From Streptomyces sp. MUM 178J (GTDB lineage Bacteria; Actinomycetota; Actinomycetes; Streptomycetales; Streptomycetaceae), in assembly GCF_022414575.1 (NCBI RefSeq), contig NZ_JADWYQ010000001.1, forward strand, positions 271,241-335,240: a stretch of DNA of 64,000 nt, written 5' to 3'. Of the stretch, positions 50,927 to 62,300 are shown piece after piece (the stretch's first letter is position 1; each line of letters opens with the position of its first letter). Below the pieces are notes generated by a model, which ran no database searches, had not been told where the DNA came from, and was given only the letters and a program-made list of their open reading frames with translations. Made by a program: the position numbers and the translations under genes.

Positions 50927-50932
50927 ATTATA
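50927..50932 (-). promoter_or_regulatory. Perfect -10 hexamer TATAAT upstream of the RCK membrane protein
   Basis: The plus strand reads ATTATA here; on the minus strand it is TATAAT, preceded 17 nt upstream by AACCTT, a weak -35. The predicted transcript would have a leader of about 55-60 nt. The surrounding 138-bp gap also carries the plus-strand promoter for the FG-GAP gene (TTTGACC about 50973). Confidence 0.5.
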
Positions 50933-51000
50933 ACGAGTGCTCACAGTGAAGGTTCCGTAAAGATCTCCTTTGACCTGTGTAACAAAACGGAGGGGATCTG

Positions 51001-52545
51001 GTGCTCATTCGCAGAGCCAGAAGCACACAAGCCTCACTGGTACTTGGGATATCGATGGCGCTGTGCGGGCTGTCCCTGGGAGCGCTCAGCGGATCGACCG
51101 CTGCGGCGGCGTCGGGCTGCACCGCAGGAACGGATTCGGACTTCAACGGGGACGGCATCCGCGACATGGCGATCGCCGACCCGGAAGCGACAGTCGCCGG
51201 GCAGGCCGAAGCCGGGCTGGTCCGCGTCGTCTACGGCGGCGGCAAGGGGACGGCCGAAGTCCATCAGGGGTCGAAGGGCGTCACCGGTGGCCCGGAGGCG
51301 GATGACAAGTTCGGCCACACGCTCGCGGTCTACGACGGCAACAAGGACGGGTGCAGCGATCTCGTCGTGGGTGTCCCCTATGAGGGCGTCGGCGCCGAGG
51401 CAGAGGCGGGTGCAGTGCATGTGATCTACGGCGCTCCCGCCGGGCTGGGCGAAGGACCCGCGGGCATCAGCCTGATCCAGGGCACCGGGACCGGCGGCAT
51501 CGCCGGTTCGGCGCCCGAGGGGGGCGACTGGTTCGGCTTTTCGCTCGCAGCCGGGGCCACCGCCGGCGGCGAACCGTATCTGGTCATAGGCGTGCCCGGC
51601 GAGGACTTGGGCACAACACGGGATTCCGGCGTCATCCACTACGTGCGCCGAGAGAGCAATGTGACCATCCATCAGGATGTTGCCGGGATGGCCGGGGTGC
51701 CCGAGGAGAACGACCGATTCGGCTACTCCCTCGCCGGCTCGCCCCGCCACGTCGCTATCGGCACCCCGGGGGAGGCCATCGGCGCGGAGCAGTTCTCCGG
51801 CGGTGTTCAAGTAGTCGCCCACCAACTGAACTCCGACGGCGTGCCCGCGCCGGTCATCGGGTTCGACCAGGACAGTCCCGGCATCAACGGGGTAGCAGAG
51901 GCGGACGACCGGTTCGGCGGGTCGCTGGCCATGGTTCCGTACCGTCCTTCGGGAGCTTCTGCGGCCACCGACTCGATCCTGGCGATCGGCTCCCCCGGAG
52001 AGGACCTGACCAGCGGAAAGGACGCGGGACGCGTCATCCTGGCGCACATCCGGGCATCCGGGGCGATGTCCCAGACCGCCGACATCAGCCAGGACGTCTC
52101 GGGTGTTCTCGGCGCAGGCGAGAACGGCGACTTCTTCGGTCAGACGCTCACGGCAGTCAACGCCAAGCCCAAATCCGTCGGTTCTGCCTCGACCATGCTG
52201 CTCGCCGTGGGCATCCCCGGGGAGGACCTGGCCGACAACGTGGATGCCGGAGCCGTGCAGGTGTTCCCCATGACAGGGCCGATCGGGGACGGCCGTTGGA
52301 TCCAGCAGGGCGAACTCGGTCTGCCTGGCGTGGCGGGACCCGGACAGTATGTGGGCACCGGCCTGCTCGCGACCGCCGACCGGCTGTACCTCGGCCAGCC
52401 GTACGGGCCGACGGCCCAACGCGGCGTCTACGGCCTGCCCTGGGCGAACATCCTCTCCGACGGAACCGGCGCGGTCACCGCCACCAGGCCCGGCGAGGGC
52501 GGCCTGCCCGCCGAGCAGACGTCCTTCGGCGCGGTGATCCGCTGA
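51001..52545 (+). CDS. Secreted FG-GAP repeat (integrin-type propeller) protein
   Basis: A 514-residue exported protein. Signal peptide residues 1-38 (LVLGISMALCGLSLGALSGS). The mature part is a seven-bladed propeller of FG-GAP repeats, with at least five clear ones (DKFGHTLAVYDGNKDGCSDLVVGVP, then FGFSLAAG, FGYSLAGSP, FGGSLAMV and FGQTLTAV, each followed by VGVPGED or IGTPGEA). The first blade has a Ca2+-binding loop DSDFNGDGIRD. It is the first gene of the LamG/RHS locus, 50 bp upstream of the LamG gene. It probably binds surfaces or partners outside the cell. Start is GTG with GGAGGGG upstream. Confidence 0.88.
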   Translation: MLIRRARSTQASLVLGISMALCGLSLGALSGSTAAAASGCTAGTDSDFNGDGIRDMAIADPEATVAGQAEAGLVRVVYGGGKGTAEVHQGSKGVTGGPEADDKFGHTLAVYDGNKDGCSDLVVGVPYEGVGAEAEAGAVHVIYGAPAGLGEGPAGISLIQGTGTGGIAGSAPEGGDWFGFSLAAGATAGGEPYLVIGVPGEDLGTTRDSGVIHYVRRESNVTIHQDVAGMAGVPEENDRFGYSLAGSPRHVAIGTPGEAIGAEQFSGGVQVVAHQLNSDGVPAPVIGFDQDSPGINGVAEADDRFGGSLAMVPYRPSGASAATDSILAIGSPGEDLTSGKDAGRVILAHIRASGAMSQTADISQDVSGVLGAGENGDFFGQTLTAVNAKPKSVGSASTMLLAVGIPGEDLADNVDAGAVQVFPMTGPIGDGRWIQQGELGLPGVAGPGQYVGTGLLATADRLYLGQPYGPTAQRGVYGLPWANILSDGTGAVTATRPGEGGLPAEQTSFGAVIR

Positions 52546-52595
52546 TGAGCGCGGTCACACCCCAACACGGCAGAGACCAACGGGGAAGAGAACAC

Positions 52596-55500
52596 ATGAG
52601 CATCCATCGGCGACGCGCCGCGTCGTCCCGCACGGCCGCCGGCCTCGCCGCCGCCCTCGGGCTGCTGGCCACCGGCCTCACCTGGCCCGCCGCACAGCCC
52701 GCGGAAACGGCCATCGCGGCGGGTAGCGCGGCGCGCGCCGTCGGCGCGACTGCCGAGACCGACGAAGCGCACGGCGCCTTCAGCGAGCAGGCGGCGAGCG
52801 CCGCCGCCGAGAAGAACGGCCAGCGGGTCGAGGTCACCGGGCTCCGGCAGGAGCGGCGCGAGGTCTTCGCCAACCCGGACGGCTCCTTCACCGCGATCGA
52901 GTACACCGAGCCCGTCCGCACCCTGCGCGGCGGCGACTGGGTCGACGTCGACGACACCCTGGCCCGGCGCGAGGACGGCAGTTGGTCGCCCAAGGCGGCG
53001 ACCGTGGAGCTGGAGTTCTCAGGCGGCGGCGAGGGGCCCTTCGCCCGGATACGCAAGGCGGGCCGGGAGTTCGCGCTGACCTGGCCAGGCGGTGCACTGC
53101 CCGCGCCTCAGGTGGAGGCCAACACCGCTACGTACCGCGACGTACTGCCGGGCGTGGACCTCGTGGCGAAGGCCGAGGTCGACGGACTGGGCCACCTCTT
53201 GGTGGTCAAGACGCCGGAGGCGGCCAAGAACCCTGAGCTGGCACGCATCGAACTGGGCATCAAGACCGAGGGCCTGAAGGTCGAGGAGACCGAATCGGGC
53301 GCGCTCCGGGCCGTCGACGCCACGGTCGGCGGCACGGTCTTCGAGGCGGGCCGGCCCGCGATGTGGGACTCGGCGGCTGTCGCAGAGCAGCGCGCGGACT
53401 CCACGGGCGGCCCCGCACCGCAGCTGGCAGCTGCGCGGCCGGCATCGGTCCGCGCCACCGCGTCGGCCCGTGCTGCCGCCGAGCCGCAAGCGAACCCCGA
53501 GGTGCCGGCCGGCGAGGCGGAACTGGACGGTCCTGGCGGCGGTGGCGCCACCGCGGCCGTGGACTTGGAGGTGGCGGACGAGAAGCTCACCCTCGTGCCG
53601 GACGCCAAGCTGCTGAACAGCGAAGAGACGGTCTACCCGGTCGTCATCGACCCCGTATCCAAGACCACGCACCGCTCTGCCTGGACCGCCGTGATGTCCG
53701 GCATGCCGAGCACCAAGGAGTGGAAGTACTCCGGCAGCGCGGGCGTGGGCAAGTGCCCGCTCAACTACAACCCGACAAGCTGCAAGAACGTCGGCGTACG
53801 GCGGACGCTGTACACCGTGCCCACGTCCTTCTACAAGGGCAAGCAGATCATCAAGGCCACCTTCTCGGCCCGCGTCCAGCATGTGTACTGGGCCGACGCC
53901 AAGGCGGAGCCGATTCAGCTCTACCGGATCGGCGGGAAGAACTACAAGGTCACCTCGTCCAGCAACTGGAGTAACACCAAGGACGACTGGGACGACTTCC
54001 TGATGACGGTGGACAAGAAGATCTCGCCGACATCGTGCTCCAGCTCGGCGAATCTGCACTTCGAGGGCGGCGAGCTGACCAGCGAGGTGAAGACCGCGGC
54101 AAGCGGCGGCTGGACCTCGCTGTCGCTGGGCCTGAAAGCCGGGAACGAGAGCAGCTACGCCGGCTGGAAGCGCATCTGCGGCAACACCTACCTCTCCGTG
54201 GACTACAACAACCCGCCGAGGCAGGTGGACTCCCGGCTGATGTCGTCGTCCCCCGGCGGCAAGTGCGTCTGGGGCTCCGGCCGCCCGTACGTCGACGAAC
54301 CTCCGGAGCTGCGCGCCGAGGCACGCGACCCGGACCACTCCTCGTCCAGGACCGACAAGGTCAAGATGCGGTTCCAGGTGGACTGGACGGATTCCGCGGG
54401 CAAGGCCCAGTCGTACACCTATGACACCTCCTACAAGGCGCCGAACGCGGGCACGGTCTTCCGCCACCGGGTGAAGTCGTCGATCCCGGAGAACACGGTC
54501 ATCTACTGGAGCGCCCGGGCCTACGACGGTGACGCCTGGGGCGAGTGGAGCCACGCCGGCAGTCCGCAGCGCTGTGAGTTCATCTACGACGCCTCCAGGC
54601 CGGGCGCACCGCTGGTGAATTCCGAGCAGTACCCGGACGACGAGATCTGGCATCACGGCGTGGGCACCGCGGGGACGTTCACCTTCAGTCCCGACACCGA
54701 GGACAGCACCCCGGACGATGACCTGGTCGAGTACCGCTACGCCTTCGACGGCGATGCGGTGAAGACGATTGCGGCCGACAAGACCGGAGGCTCCGCCTCG
54801 GTGACCTGGACTCCCCAGAGCGCGGGCCGCCACTGGGTGACGGTGGAGGCGTTCGACAAGGCCGGTCACTCCAGCACACGAGCCCAGCACGAGTTTCTGG
54901 TGACCGACGGCCTGCCTGCGGCCGGGCAGTGGAACCTGGCCGACGAGGAGGGCGCCGCCGACGCCCACGACGAGTCGGGCCGCAACCCTGCGGCAGCCGG
55001 CAGCGGGGTGAAGTTCGGTGTACCGGGGCCCGGCGGCGGCGCCGACTTCGCGGCCCGGCTGGACGGCTCCCAGAACGCCTACCTGGACGCCGGCCAGACC
55101 GTCGTGGACAGCGACGCCGGCTTCAGCGTCAGCGCCTGGGTCCGCCCCGCGTCACTGGACCGGGACATGGCCGTCGTCAGCCAGGACGGCACCGGCGAGC
55201 CCGGCTTCGTCCTCGGCTATGACGCGGCGGAGCGTTCCTGGGCCTTCTCCATCCCGGTGTCCGACGTGAACACGCTCGGGCACTGGAAGGTCAGCGCGGG
55301 CGTCACTCCCGTCAAGGACCAGTGGGTGCTGCTGACCGGCGTCTACGACGCCCACGCCGCCGGCGGCCCGGAGCTGCGGATCTACGTCAACAACCAGGCC
55401 AAGGGCAGCGTCAAACGGCACTCCCACTGGACCTCGTACGGTCCGCTGCAGATCGGCCGCACGCTGGCCAAGAGCGGCTACCGGGACCACTTCCACGGCG

Positions 55501-56270
55501 ACCTGGCAGAGGTACGGGTGTTTGACCGCGTCCTGCCGCCTGCCCAGGTGGCCGAGCTGATGACGGTCAAGCCGCAGCGCAGGGGCTACTGGATGCTGGA
55601 CGAGGCCCCAGGCGGATCCGCGGCCAATGTGCAGCAGGACGGCGAGCCGCTGACGCTCGCGGGCGGCGCGTCCGTCTACCAGCCGGACCCGCTGTTCGGC
55701 TGGCCCACCGCGCTGGTCGGCGAGGGGCATCTCGAACTCGATGGATCGACCGGCTATGCGGCGACCAAGAGCGCCCCGGTAGGCGGCGACTCCAGCTTCA
55801 CCGTCGCCGTACGGGCTCAGCCCACGACACTGGCTCCCGAGCGCTCGCAGACGGTGATCTCTCTGCCCGGCGCCCACGCAGAGCGATTCGCTGTGCGGTA
55901 CCAAGCGGCCACCGGACGGTGGGAGCTGGCCGTGGCCGAGGAGAACACGGCGGGCTCGCCGACCGTGACGGTCGACGATGACCAGCAGCTCCCTTCGAAC
56001 GAGGGATCAGGCCAGCACCTGGCCGTCGTGTATGACGCGTTCGCCAATGAACTGCGGCTCTACGTGGAGGGACAGCTCGCCGACTCGGCGATCACGTCCG
56101 ACGACACGATGTGGAAGGCCACAGGCGGCCTGCAGGTCGGCCGCTCGGCGCTGGGCGGCGGCAGCGAGTACTTCGCGGGAGCCCTGGACGAGGTCCGGGT
56201 GTACGCGGGTGCGGCCGACCCCCTCGCCATCCGGCATCTGGCGCGGATCACAGCCAAGCCGGACATCTAA
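52596..56270 (+). CDS. Large secreted LamG-domain protein
   Basis: A 1224-residue exported protein. The signal peptide (residues 12-45) is followed by a module common in secreted Streptomyces wall-type proteins (VEVTGLRQERREVFANPDGS, then DVLPGVDLVAKAEVDGLGHL), then a DNRLRE-like beta region and fibronectin-like material, and two LamG/concanavalin-fold domains (about 778-990 and 995-1218), each ending with AEVRVFDRVL or DEVRVYAG. Such proteins bind carbohydrates or protein partners. It precedes the RHS toxin, a pairing that is frequent in Streptomyces. A terminator hairpin follows its stop. The ATG at 52596 is preceded by GGGGAAGAG. Confidence 0.87.
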   Translation: MSIHRRRAASSRTAAGLAAALGLLATGLTWPAAQPAETAIAAGSAARAVGATAETDEAHGAFSEQAASAAAEKNGQRVEVTGLRQERREVFANPDGSFTAIEYTEPVRTLRGGDWVDVDDTLARREDGSWSPKAATVELEFSGGGEGPFARIRKAGREFALTWPGGALPAPQVEANTATYRDVLPGVDLVAKAEVDGLGHLLVVKTPEAAKNPELARIELGIKTEGLKVEETESGALRAVDATVGGTVFEAGRPAMWDSAAVAEQRADSTGGPAPQLAAARPASVRATASARAAAEPQANPEVPAGEAELDGPGGGGATAAVDLEVADEKLTLVPDAKLLNSEETVYPVVIDPVSKTTHRSAWTAVMSGMPSTKEWKYSGSAGVGKCPLNYNPTSCKNVGVRRTLYTVPTSFYKGKQIIKATFSARVQHVYWADAKAEPIQLYRIGGKNYKVTSSSNWSNTKDDWDDFLMTVDKKISPTSCSSSANLHFEGGELTSEVKTAASGGWTSLSLGLKAGNESSYAGWKRICGNTYLSVDYNNPPRQVDSRLMSSSPGGKCVWGSGRPYVDEPPELRAEARDPDHSSSRTDKVKMRFQVDWTDSAGKAQSYTYDTSYKAPNAGTVFRHRVKSSIPENTVIYWSARAYDGDAWGEWSHAGSPQRCEFIYDASRPGAPLVNSEQYPDDEIWHHGVGTAGTFTFSPDTEDSTPDDDLVEYRYAFDGDAVKTIAADKTGGSASVTWTPQSAGRHWVTVEAFDKAGHSSTRAQHEFLVTDGLPAAGQWNLADEEGAADAHDESGRNPAAAGSGVKFGVPGPGGGADFAARLDGSQNAYLDAGQTVVDSDAGFSVSAWVRPASLDRDMAVVSQDGTGEPGFVLGYDAAERSWAFSIPVSDVNTLGHWKVSAGVTPVKDQWVLLTGVYDAHAAGGPELRIYVNNQAKGSVKRHSHWTSYGPLQIGRTLAKSGYRDHFHGDLAEVRVFDRVLPPAQVAELMTVKPQRRGYWMLDEAPGGSAANVQQDGEPLTLAGGASVYQPDPLFGWPTALVGEGHLELDGSTGYAATKSAPVGGDSSFTVAVRAQPTTLAPERSQTVISLPGAHAERFAVRYQAATGRWELAVAEENTAGSPTVTVDDDQQLPSNEGSGQHLAVVYDAFANELRLYVEGQLADSAITSDDTMWKATGGLQVGRSALGGGSEYFAGALDEVRVYAGAADPLAIRHLARITAKPDI

Positions 56271-56284
56271 ACGAGCGGTTGAGC

Positions 56285-56311
56285 GGGCCGGTCCGATTTC
56301 CGGACCGGCCC
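56285..56311. terminator. Hairpin between the LamG and RHS genes
   Basis: An 11-bp perfect stem GGGCCGGTCCG/CGGACCGGCCC with loop ATTTC. It could end the LamG transcript, so the RHS gene may have its own promoter in the 55 bp that follow, or it may only attenuate. Confidence 0.65.
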
Positions 56312-56365
56312 ACTCAAGCAGCTCTTCTATGAAGACGCCCGCATGGGCACAATCGGGGAGATTCA

Positions 56366-59300
56366 GTGAAGTCCTTCAGAGGACGATTGTTGACTCGGCG
56401 CATACCGCGCCGATGGGCGGGATCGGTCGTCATCGGCCTGAGCCTCGCCCTGTCGGCAGGGATGGTGGAAGCCATCCCGGTAGAGGCCGCAGGAAAAGAC
56501 CGGCCGGGCGTCCAGGACCTGGGCGACCCGGCACAGGGGAAGAACGCCAAGACCAAGCCACGCAGCGCCGACCCGGCGGCGAAGGCCGCCGTGAAGACGC
56601 TGGACGCGGCCGAGTGGCCGGACGACGACAGCGCCACGCTGCGCGTCGGCGGAAATCTCGGCAGCCGCAATGACGTGCCCAAGGGCGCTGCCGCGCCCGG
56701 CGGTACAGGTGATGCCGCCACGATCGGCGGCCTTCCGGTCAAGGCGAGCGACGCACACATCTCGGCGAAGGCCACGGCCAAGAGCGCACACTCCTCGGCT
56801 GCAAGGGCCGGGGGCACGGCCCCGGACCGCGTGCGGGTCTCATCGCTGGGCCGGGAGCGGGCCGCCGAACTGGGCAGCGCGGCCCTGCTGCGGGTGCAGC
56901 GCGCGGACGGAGTGGAGACGTCCGCACCGGTCGAGCTGACCGTGAACTACGCGGAGTTCGCCGAAGCGTACGGCGGCGACTACGGGGCCCGGCTGCGGCT
57001 GGTGGAGCTTCCCGCCTGTGCCGCCAAGGCGACCCCGGGCAGCAAGGAGTGCCCCGAGCTGCCGAAACCGCTCGACTCCCGCAACGACGCGGGCGCTCGG
57101 ACGGTGACCGCCACCGTCGAGGCCGACGCCGACCGGGCGGGCCTGTCCACCCAGGCGGGTGAGGCGGCCCCGCTGCTGGCCGTGACCGCCGGGGACTCCT
57201 CCTCGCAGGGCGACTACAAGGCGACGCCGCTGTCCCCTTCGTCGAAGTGGTCGGTGGCCAACTCGTCCGGCGGGTTCTCCTGGAACTACCCGGTCCGGAC
57301 GGTGCCGACCCCGGGCGGTCTGACCCCCTCCGTCGGGCTGAGCTACTCCTCCCAGGCGGTCGACGGCCGGACTTCCGCGACCAACAACCAGGGTTCCTGG
57401 GTCGGTGAGGGCTTCTCCTTCGAGCCCGGCTATGTCGAGCGCCGCTACAAGCCCTGCTCGGACGACGGCCACAAGTCCTCCGCCGAGCAGTGCTGGGCGT
57501 TCGACAACGCCACCATCATGCTGGCGGGCGCCTCCGGCGAGCTGATCAAGGATGACAAGTCCGGCAAGTGGCATCTCACCGGCGAGAACGGTGCCAAGGT
57601 CGAGCAGCTGACCGGGGCGCACAACGGCGACAACAACGGTGAGCACTGGAAGGTGACCACCACCGACGGCACGGAGTACTACTTCGGCCTGAACCGCCGC
57701 CCCGGCTGGACGTCCGGCAAGGAGGAGACCAACTCCACGTGGACAGTGCCGGTCTTCGGAGATGACTCCGGCGAACCCTGCTACAACGCGACGTTCAGCA
57801 AGGCCCACTGCCAGCAGGCCTGGCGCTGGAACCTCGACTACGTCAAGGACTCCCGCGGCAACGTGATGTCCTACCTGTACGGCAAGGAGACCAACCACTA
57901 CGCCCTGAACGGCAAGACCGACGTCAAGGGCACCGCGTACACACGCGGCGGCTACCTGAAGCGCATCGACTACGGTCAGCGCGACGGCAAGGTGTTCTCC
58001 GGTGACGCCGCGGCGCGCGTCGACTTCCACACCGCCGAGCGCTGCCTGCCGACGAAGGACTTCGACTGCGCGGCGAGCAAGTTCACCAAGGCCAATGCCA
58101 AGCACTGGCCGGACACGCCGGTGGACCGCTACTGCAAGGCTGGAGCGAAGTGCGACTCCAGCCAGGTCGCGGCGACCTTCTGGACCCGTAAGCGGCTGAC
58201 CGGCATCACCACACGGATGCACAAGGGGTCCGGCGCCTACGCGGATGTGGACGCCTGGACCTTCACGCACCTGTTCACCGACAACGGCGACGACTCCAAG
58301 ACCCTGTGGCTCTCCGAGATCGACCACGAGGGCAAGGTCGGCGGCAGCGCCAAGCTGCCCTCGCTCGAACTGCAGGGCATCCAGCTGAAGAACCGGGTGG
58401 ACAAGGACGGCGACAACATCGCGCCGTTCCACCGCTTCCGACTGGCCTCCGTGCTCACCGAGACCGGCGCTCAGCTGGACGTCAACTACGCGCCGGCCGA
58501 GTGCACGGCCGACAAGCTGCCCAAGCCGGGTGAGCAGACGGGCCGCTGCTATCCCGTGAGGTGGGCGCCGCCCGGCCATATCGACCCGATCACCGACTGG
58601 TTCCACAAGTACGTCGTCGCCGAGATCATCGAGACCGACCGCACCGGCGGCGGCGAGGATGTCGTCACCCGCTACGACTACAAGGGGGACGCCGGCTGGC
58701 GGCACGGCGAGCCGGACGGCATCACCGACGAGAAGTTCCTGACCTGGGACCAGTGGCAGGGCTACGGCAAGGTCACCGTCACCAGCGGCAACGGCCAGAC
58801 CATGTCGACGCGGCTCGACTACACGTATCTCAGGGGGCTGGACGGCGACAAGAAGCCAGGAGGCGGCACCCGCACCGAGAAGGTCACCGACTCCACCGGC
58901 AAGACCTACACCGGGCACAAGGAGTACACCGGCTTCGAGCTCGAGACCCAGACCTGGGACGGGGACAAGGTCGTCTCCAAGGTGATCAGCGAGCCGTGGA
59001 AGCATGACACGGCCACGCAGACCAAGAAGTGGAAGACGACCAAGGCCACCATCGTCCAGCCGAGGGTCACCCGCGGGTACACCGCCCTCGCGTCCGGCGG
59101 CTGGCGGGAGACCAAGTCCACCTCGTGGTACGAGACCGGGAACCGCACCGGCCGGGTCAGCATGGTCGAGGACCTGGGCGATGTCTCCACCGCCGAGGAC
59201 GACAAGTGCACCCGGCTGTGGTACGCGGACAACCCGTCCGAGCACATGTACGAGCTGCCCTCTCGCAGTGAAGCCGTGTCGGTCGGCTGCTCGGCCACGC

Positions 59301-62300
59301 CGGACCGCAGGACGCAGGTGATAGCCGACGAGCGGACCTCGTACGACGGCGGCTCGTTCGGCGACCAGCCGAAGAGGGGCGACGCCACCAGGACGGAGCG
59401 GCTGACCTCCCACGACGGCTCCAAGGCGACCTACCAGGTCACCGGCCACACCACATATGACGCCTTCGGCCGCCCCACGTCCCAGACCGACGCTGCCGGG
59501 GCAAAGACGACCACGGAGTACACCGATGTCAACGGCCTGATCTCGAAGACCAAGGCCACCAACGCTCTCGGGCATGTCACCACCACCGACTTCGCCCCCG
59601 CGTGGGGCCAGTCGGCCGGCCAGACCGACCCGAACGGCAAGCGCACGGACCTGGCGTATGACCCGCTGGGCCGACTGGTGTCGGTCTGGCTGCCCGACCG
59701 CGCCAAGAGGCAGACCCCGAGCATCAAGTACTCGTATCTCGTCCGCCGCGACAAGCCGGTCGCGGTCAAGACCGAGAAGGTCGAGATCAGCGGCTCCTAC
59801 GGTGTGGAGTGGCAGCTCTATGACGGACTGCTCAGGCCCCGGCAGAAGCAGACAGAGGGCCCGGACGGCAGCCGCATGGTCGCCGATGCCTTCTATGACG
59901 GCGTCGGCAAGATCAAGAAGGCCAACAGCACCTACAACGCCGTGGGCGCGCCCTCCAGCGAGCTGCTGGAGGTCAGGAACGGCGAGGTCGGCGCGCAGAC
60001 GCTCTACGAGTACGACGGTCTCGGCCGCCCGACGAAGGAGACCTTCGCCGTCGCCGGTGCGCCTCAGTGGTCCACCACGACCCGGTACGACGGCGACCGC
60101 ACTCATCTCGTCCCGCCGCAGGGCGGCGTGCCCGTAACCAAGATCACCAACGCAGCCGACCAGATCACGGAGCTGCGCTACCACCACGTCGAGTCACCCG
60201 CGGTGAACGGGCCTTCCGGTCCGGGCGCAGGGTACGACGCGACGAAGTTCAGCTACACGCCGGGCGGCGAACTGGCCAAGGTCACCGACGCCAAGGGCAA
60301 CATCTGGCAGTTCGAGTACGACCAGATGGGCCGCAAGGTCAAGACGGTCGACCCGGACACCGGCGTCTCCACATTCACCTATGACGCCGCGGACCGTCCG
60401 GTCTCCGGCACCGACGCTCGGGGCGAGAAGCGCTCCACCGTCTACGACAAGCTCGGCCGCACTCTGACCACCTGGGAGGGCGAGCCGAACACCGGCGCCA
60501 AGCTCACCGAGACCCGCTACGACCGGCCGGGCTGGCTGGGCAAGGCGTGGGCCTCCCTGCGCTATGTCAACGGCGGCAGCGAGTACTTCGCCACCGTCAC
60601 CCAGTCCATGGACGCCTACTACCGGCCGCTGAAGACCGCGTACTCGGTGCCCAAGTCCGAAGGCGCGCTGGCGGGGATCTACACCTTCACCACCGGCTAC
60701 AACCGGGACGGCACCGTCCAGGGCATGGGCATGCCGGCCGCTGGCGACCTGGGCGCCGAAACAGTGGTGTTCGGCTATGACGAGCTGCAGCGCCCCACGT
60801 CCATGCACGGCAAGACGTCGTATGTCACGAACACGGTGTACTCCAACACCAGTCTGCTCCAGCAGCTGGAGCTGTCCGACGGCAGCGGCAAGACGCTGTG
60901 GCAGACCTTCCAGTACGAGAAGGGCACCGACCGGCTCACCCGCGCGGTGGTCGACGTGTCCTCGCAGAGCCGTTCGCTGAAGGCCGCGCACTACTCCTAC
61001 GACCAGGTCGGCAAGGTGCTGTCCATCTCGGACACCGCCAACACCGCGGCCGGCTCTGCGGATGTCCAGTGCTTCGCCTACGACAGCGGCCAGCGCCTCG
61101 CCGAGGCGTGGACGCCCGCTGCCACCGCCGAAACGGCGGCGGGCGCGGGTACGTCCGGCGCGACGATGGGCGGCTCCCGGCCGTCCGCCTGTACCGCCCC
61201 CGCGGGCAGCAAGGCGCTGGGCGGCCCCGCGCCGTACTGGAAGTCGTACGAGGTCGACGCGATCGGCAACCGCACCAAGGAGGTCATCCACGACACCGGT
61301 CTGAACGCCGCCAAGGACATCACCCGCACCTACACCTACGGTGAAGGCGCGGCCGGACCGCACGCGGTGACCAAGGTCGTCGAGGACGGCCCGAGCGTGG
61401 ACCAGCAGTACACCTACGCCTACGACGCGACCGGCAACACCACCGAGCGGGTCATCAGCGGCGACGCCCAGAAGCTGGAATGGGACGTCGAGGGCCAACT
61501 GGTCAAGACGACCGAGGCGGACGGCGCGGAGGCGACCTACGTCTACGACGCCGGGGGCAACCGCGTGGTCCGCCGTGACGCCACGGCCACCACGGTCTAC
61601 CTGCCCGGCATGGAGCTGCGACTGGCCAAGGGCTCGTCCAAGGCCGAGGCCACCCGCTACTACTCCTACGCCGGCCAGACGATCGCGGTCCGCTCCGACA
61701 ACGGAGACCTGGCCTTCCTGTCCTCCGACCACCACGGCACAGCCCAGCTGGCGGTCAACGCCACCACGGGCGCGGTGTCCCAGCGCCGCTTCGACCCGTA
61801 CGGGCTCGACCGGGGCAAGCCGGTCGGCGAGTGGCCCGGCGAGAAGGGCTTCGTCGGCGGCACGATCGACAAGCAGACCGGCCTGACCAGCGTCGGGGCA
61901 CGCGAATACGACGCCTCACTGGGCAAGTTCATCTCGGTCGACCCGGTCATCGACTACAGCCAGCCACAGCAGATCAACGGCTACGCCTACGCCAACAACA
62001 ACCCCGTGACACTGTCCGATCCGTCGGGCTTGTTCCTCTGGGGGATGATCAAGCGGGCCATTTGGCGCGCGGTGCAAGCCATACGGCAGCAGACCACCAA
62101 GGAGGAGCAGGCGGTCTACCGGGCTCAGAACGAGAAGAACCGGGCGGAGCGCCAGTACAACGACGCCAAGCAGCAGACGAAGCAGGCTGCCAAGGAACTA
62201 GTCAAAATCGCCAAGAAGGAGCTTGGCATCGACGCCGCTCTGGACTGCTTCTCCAGTGGCGACCTGGGCGCCTGCGGCGAGACGGCACTGAACGTCGCAG

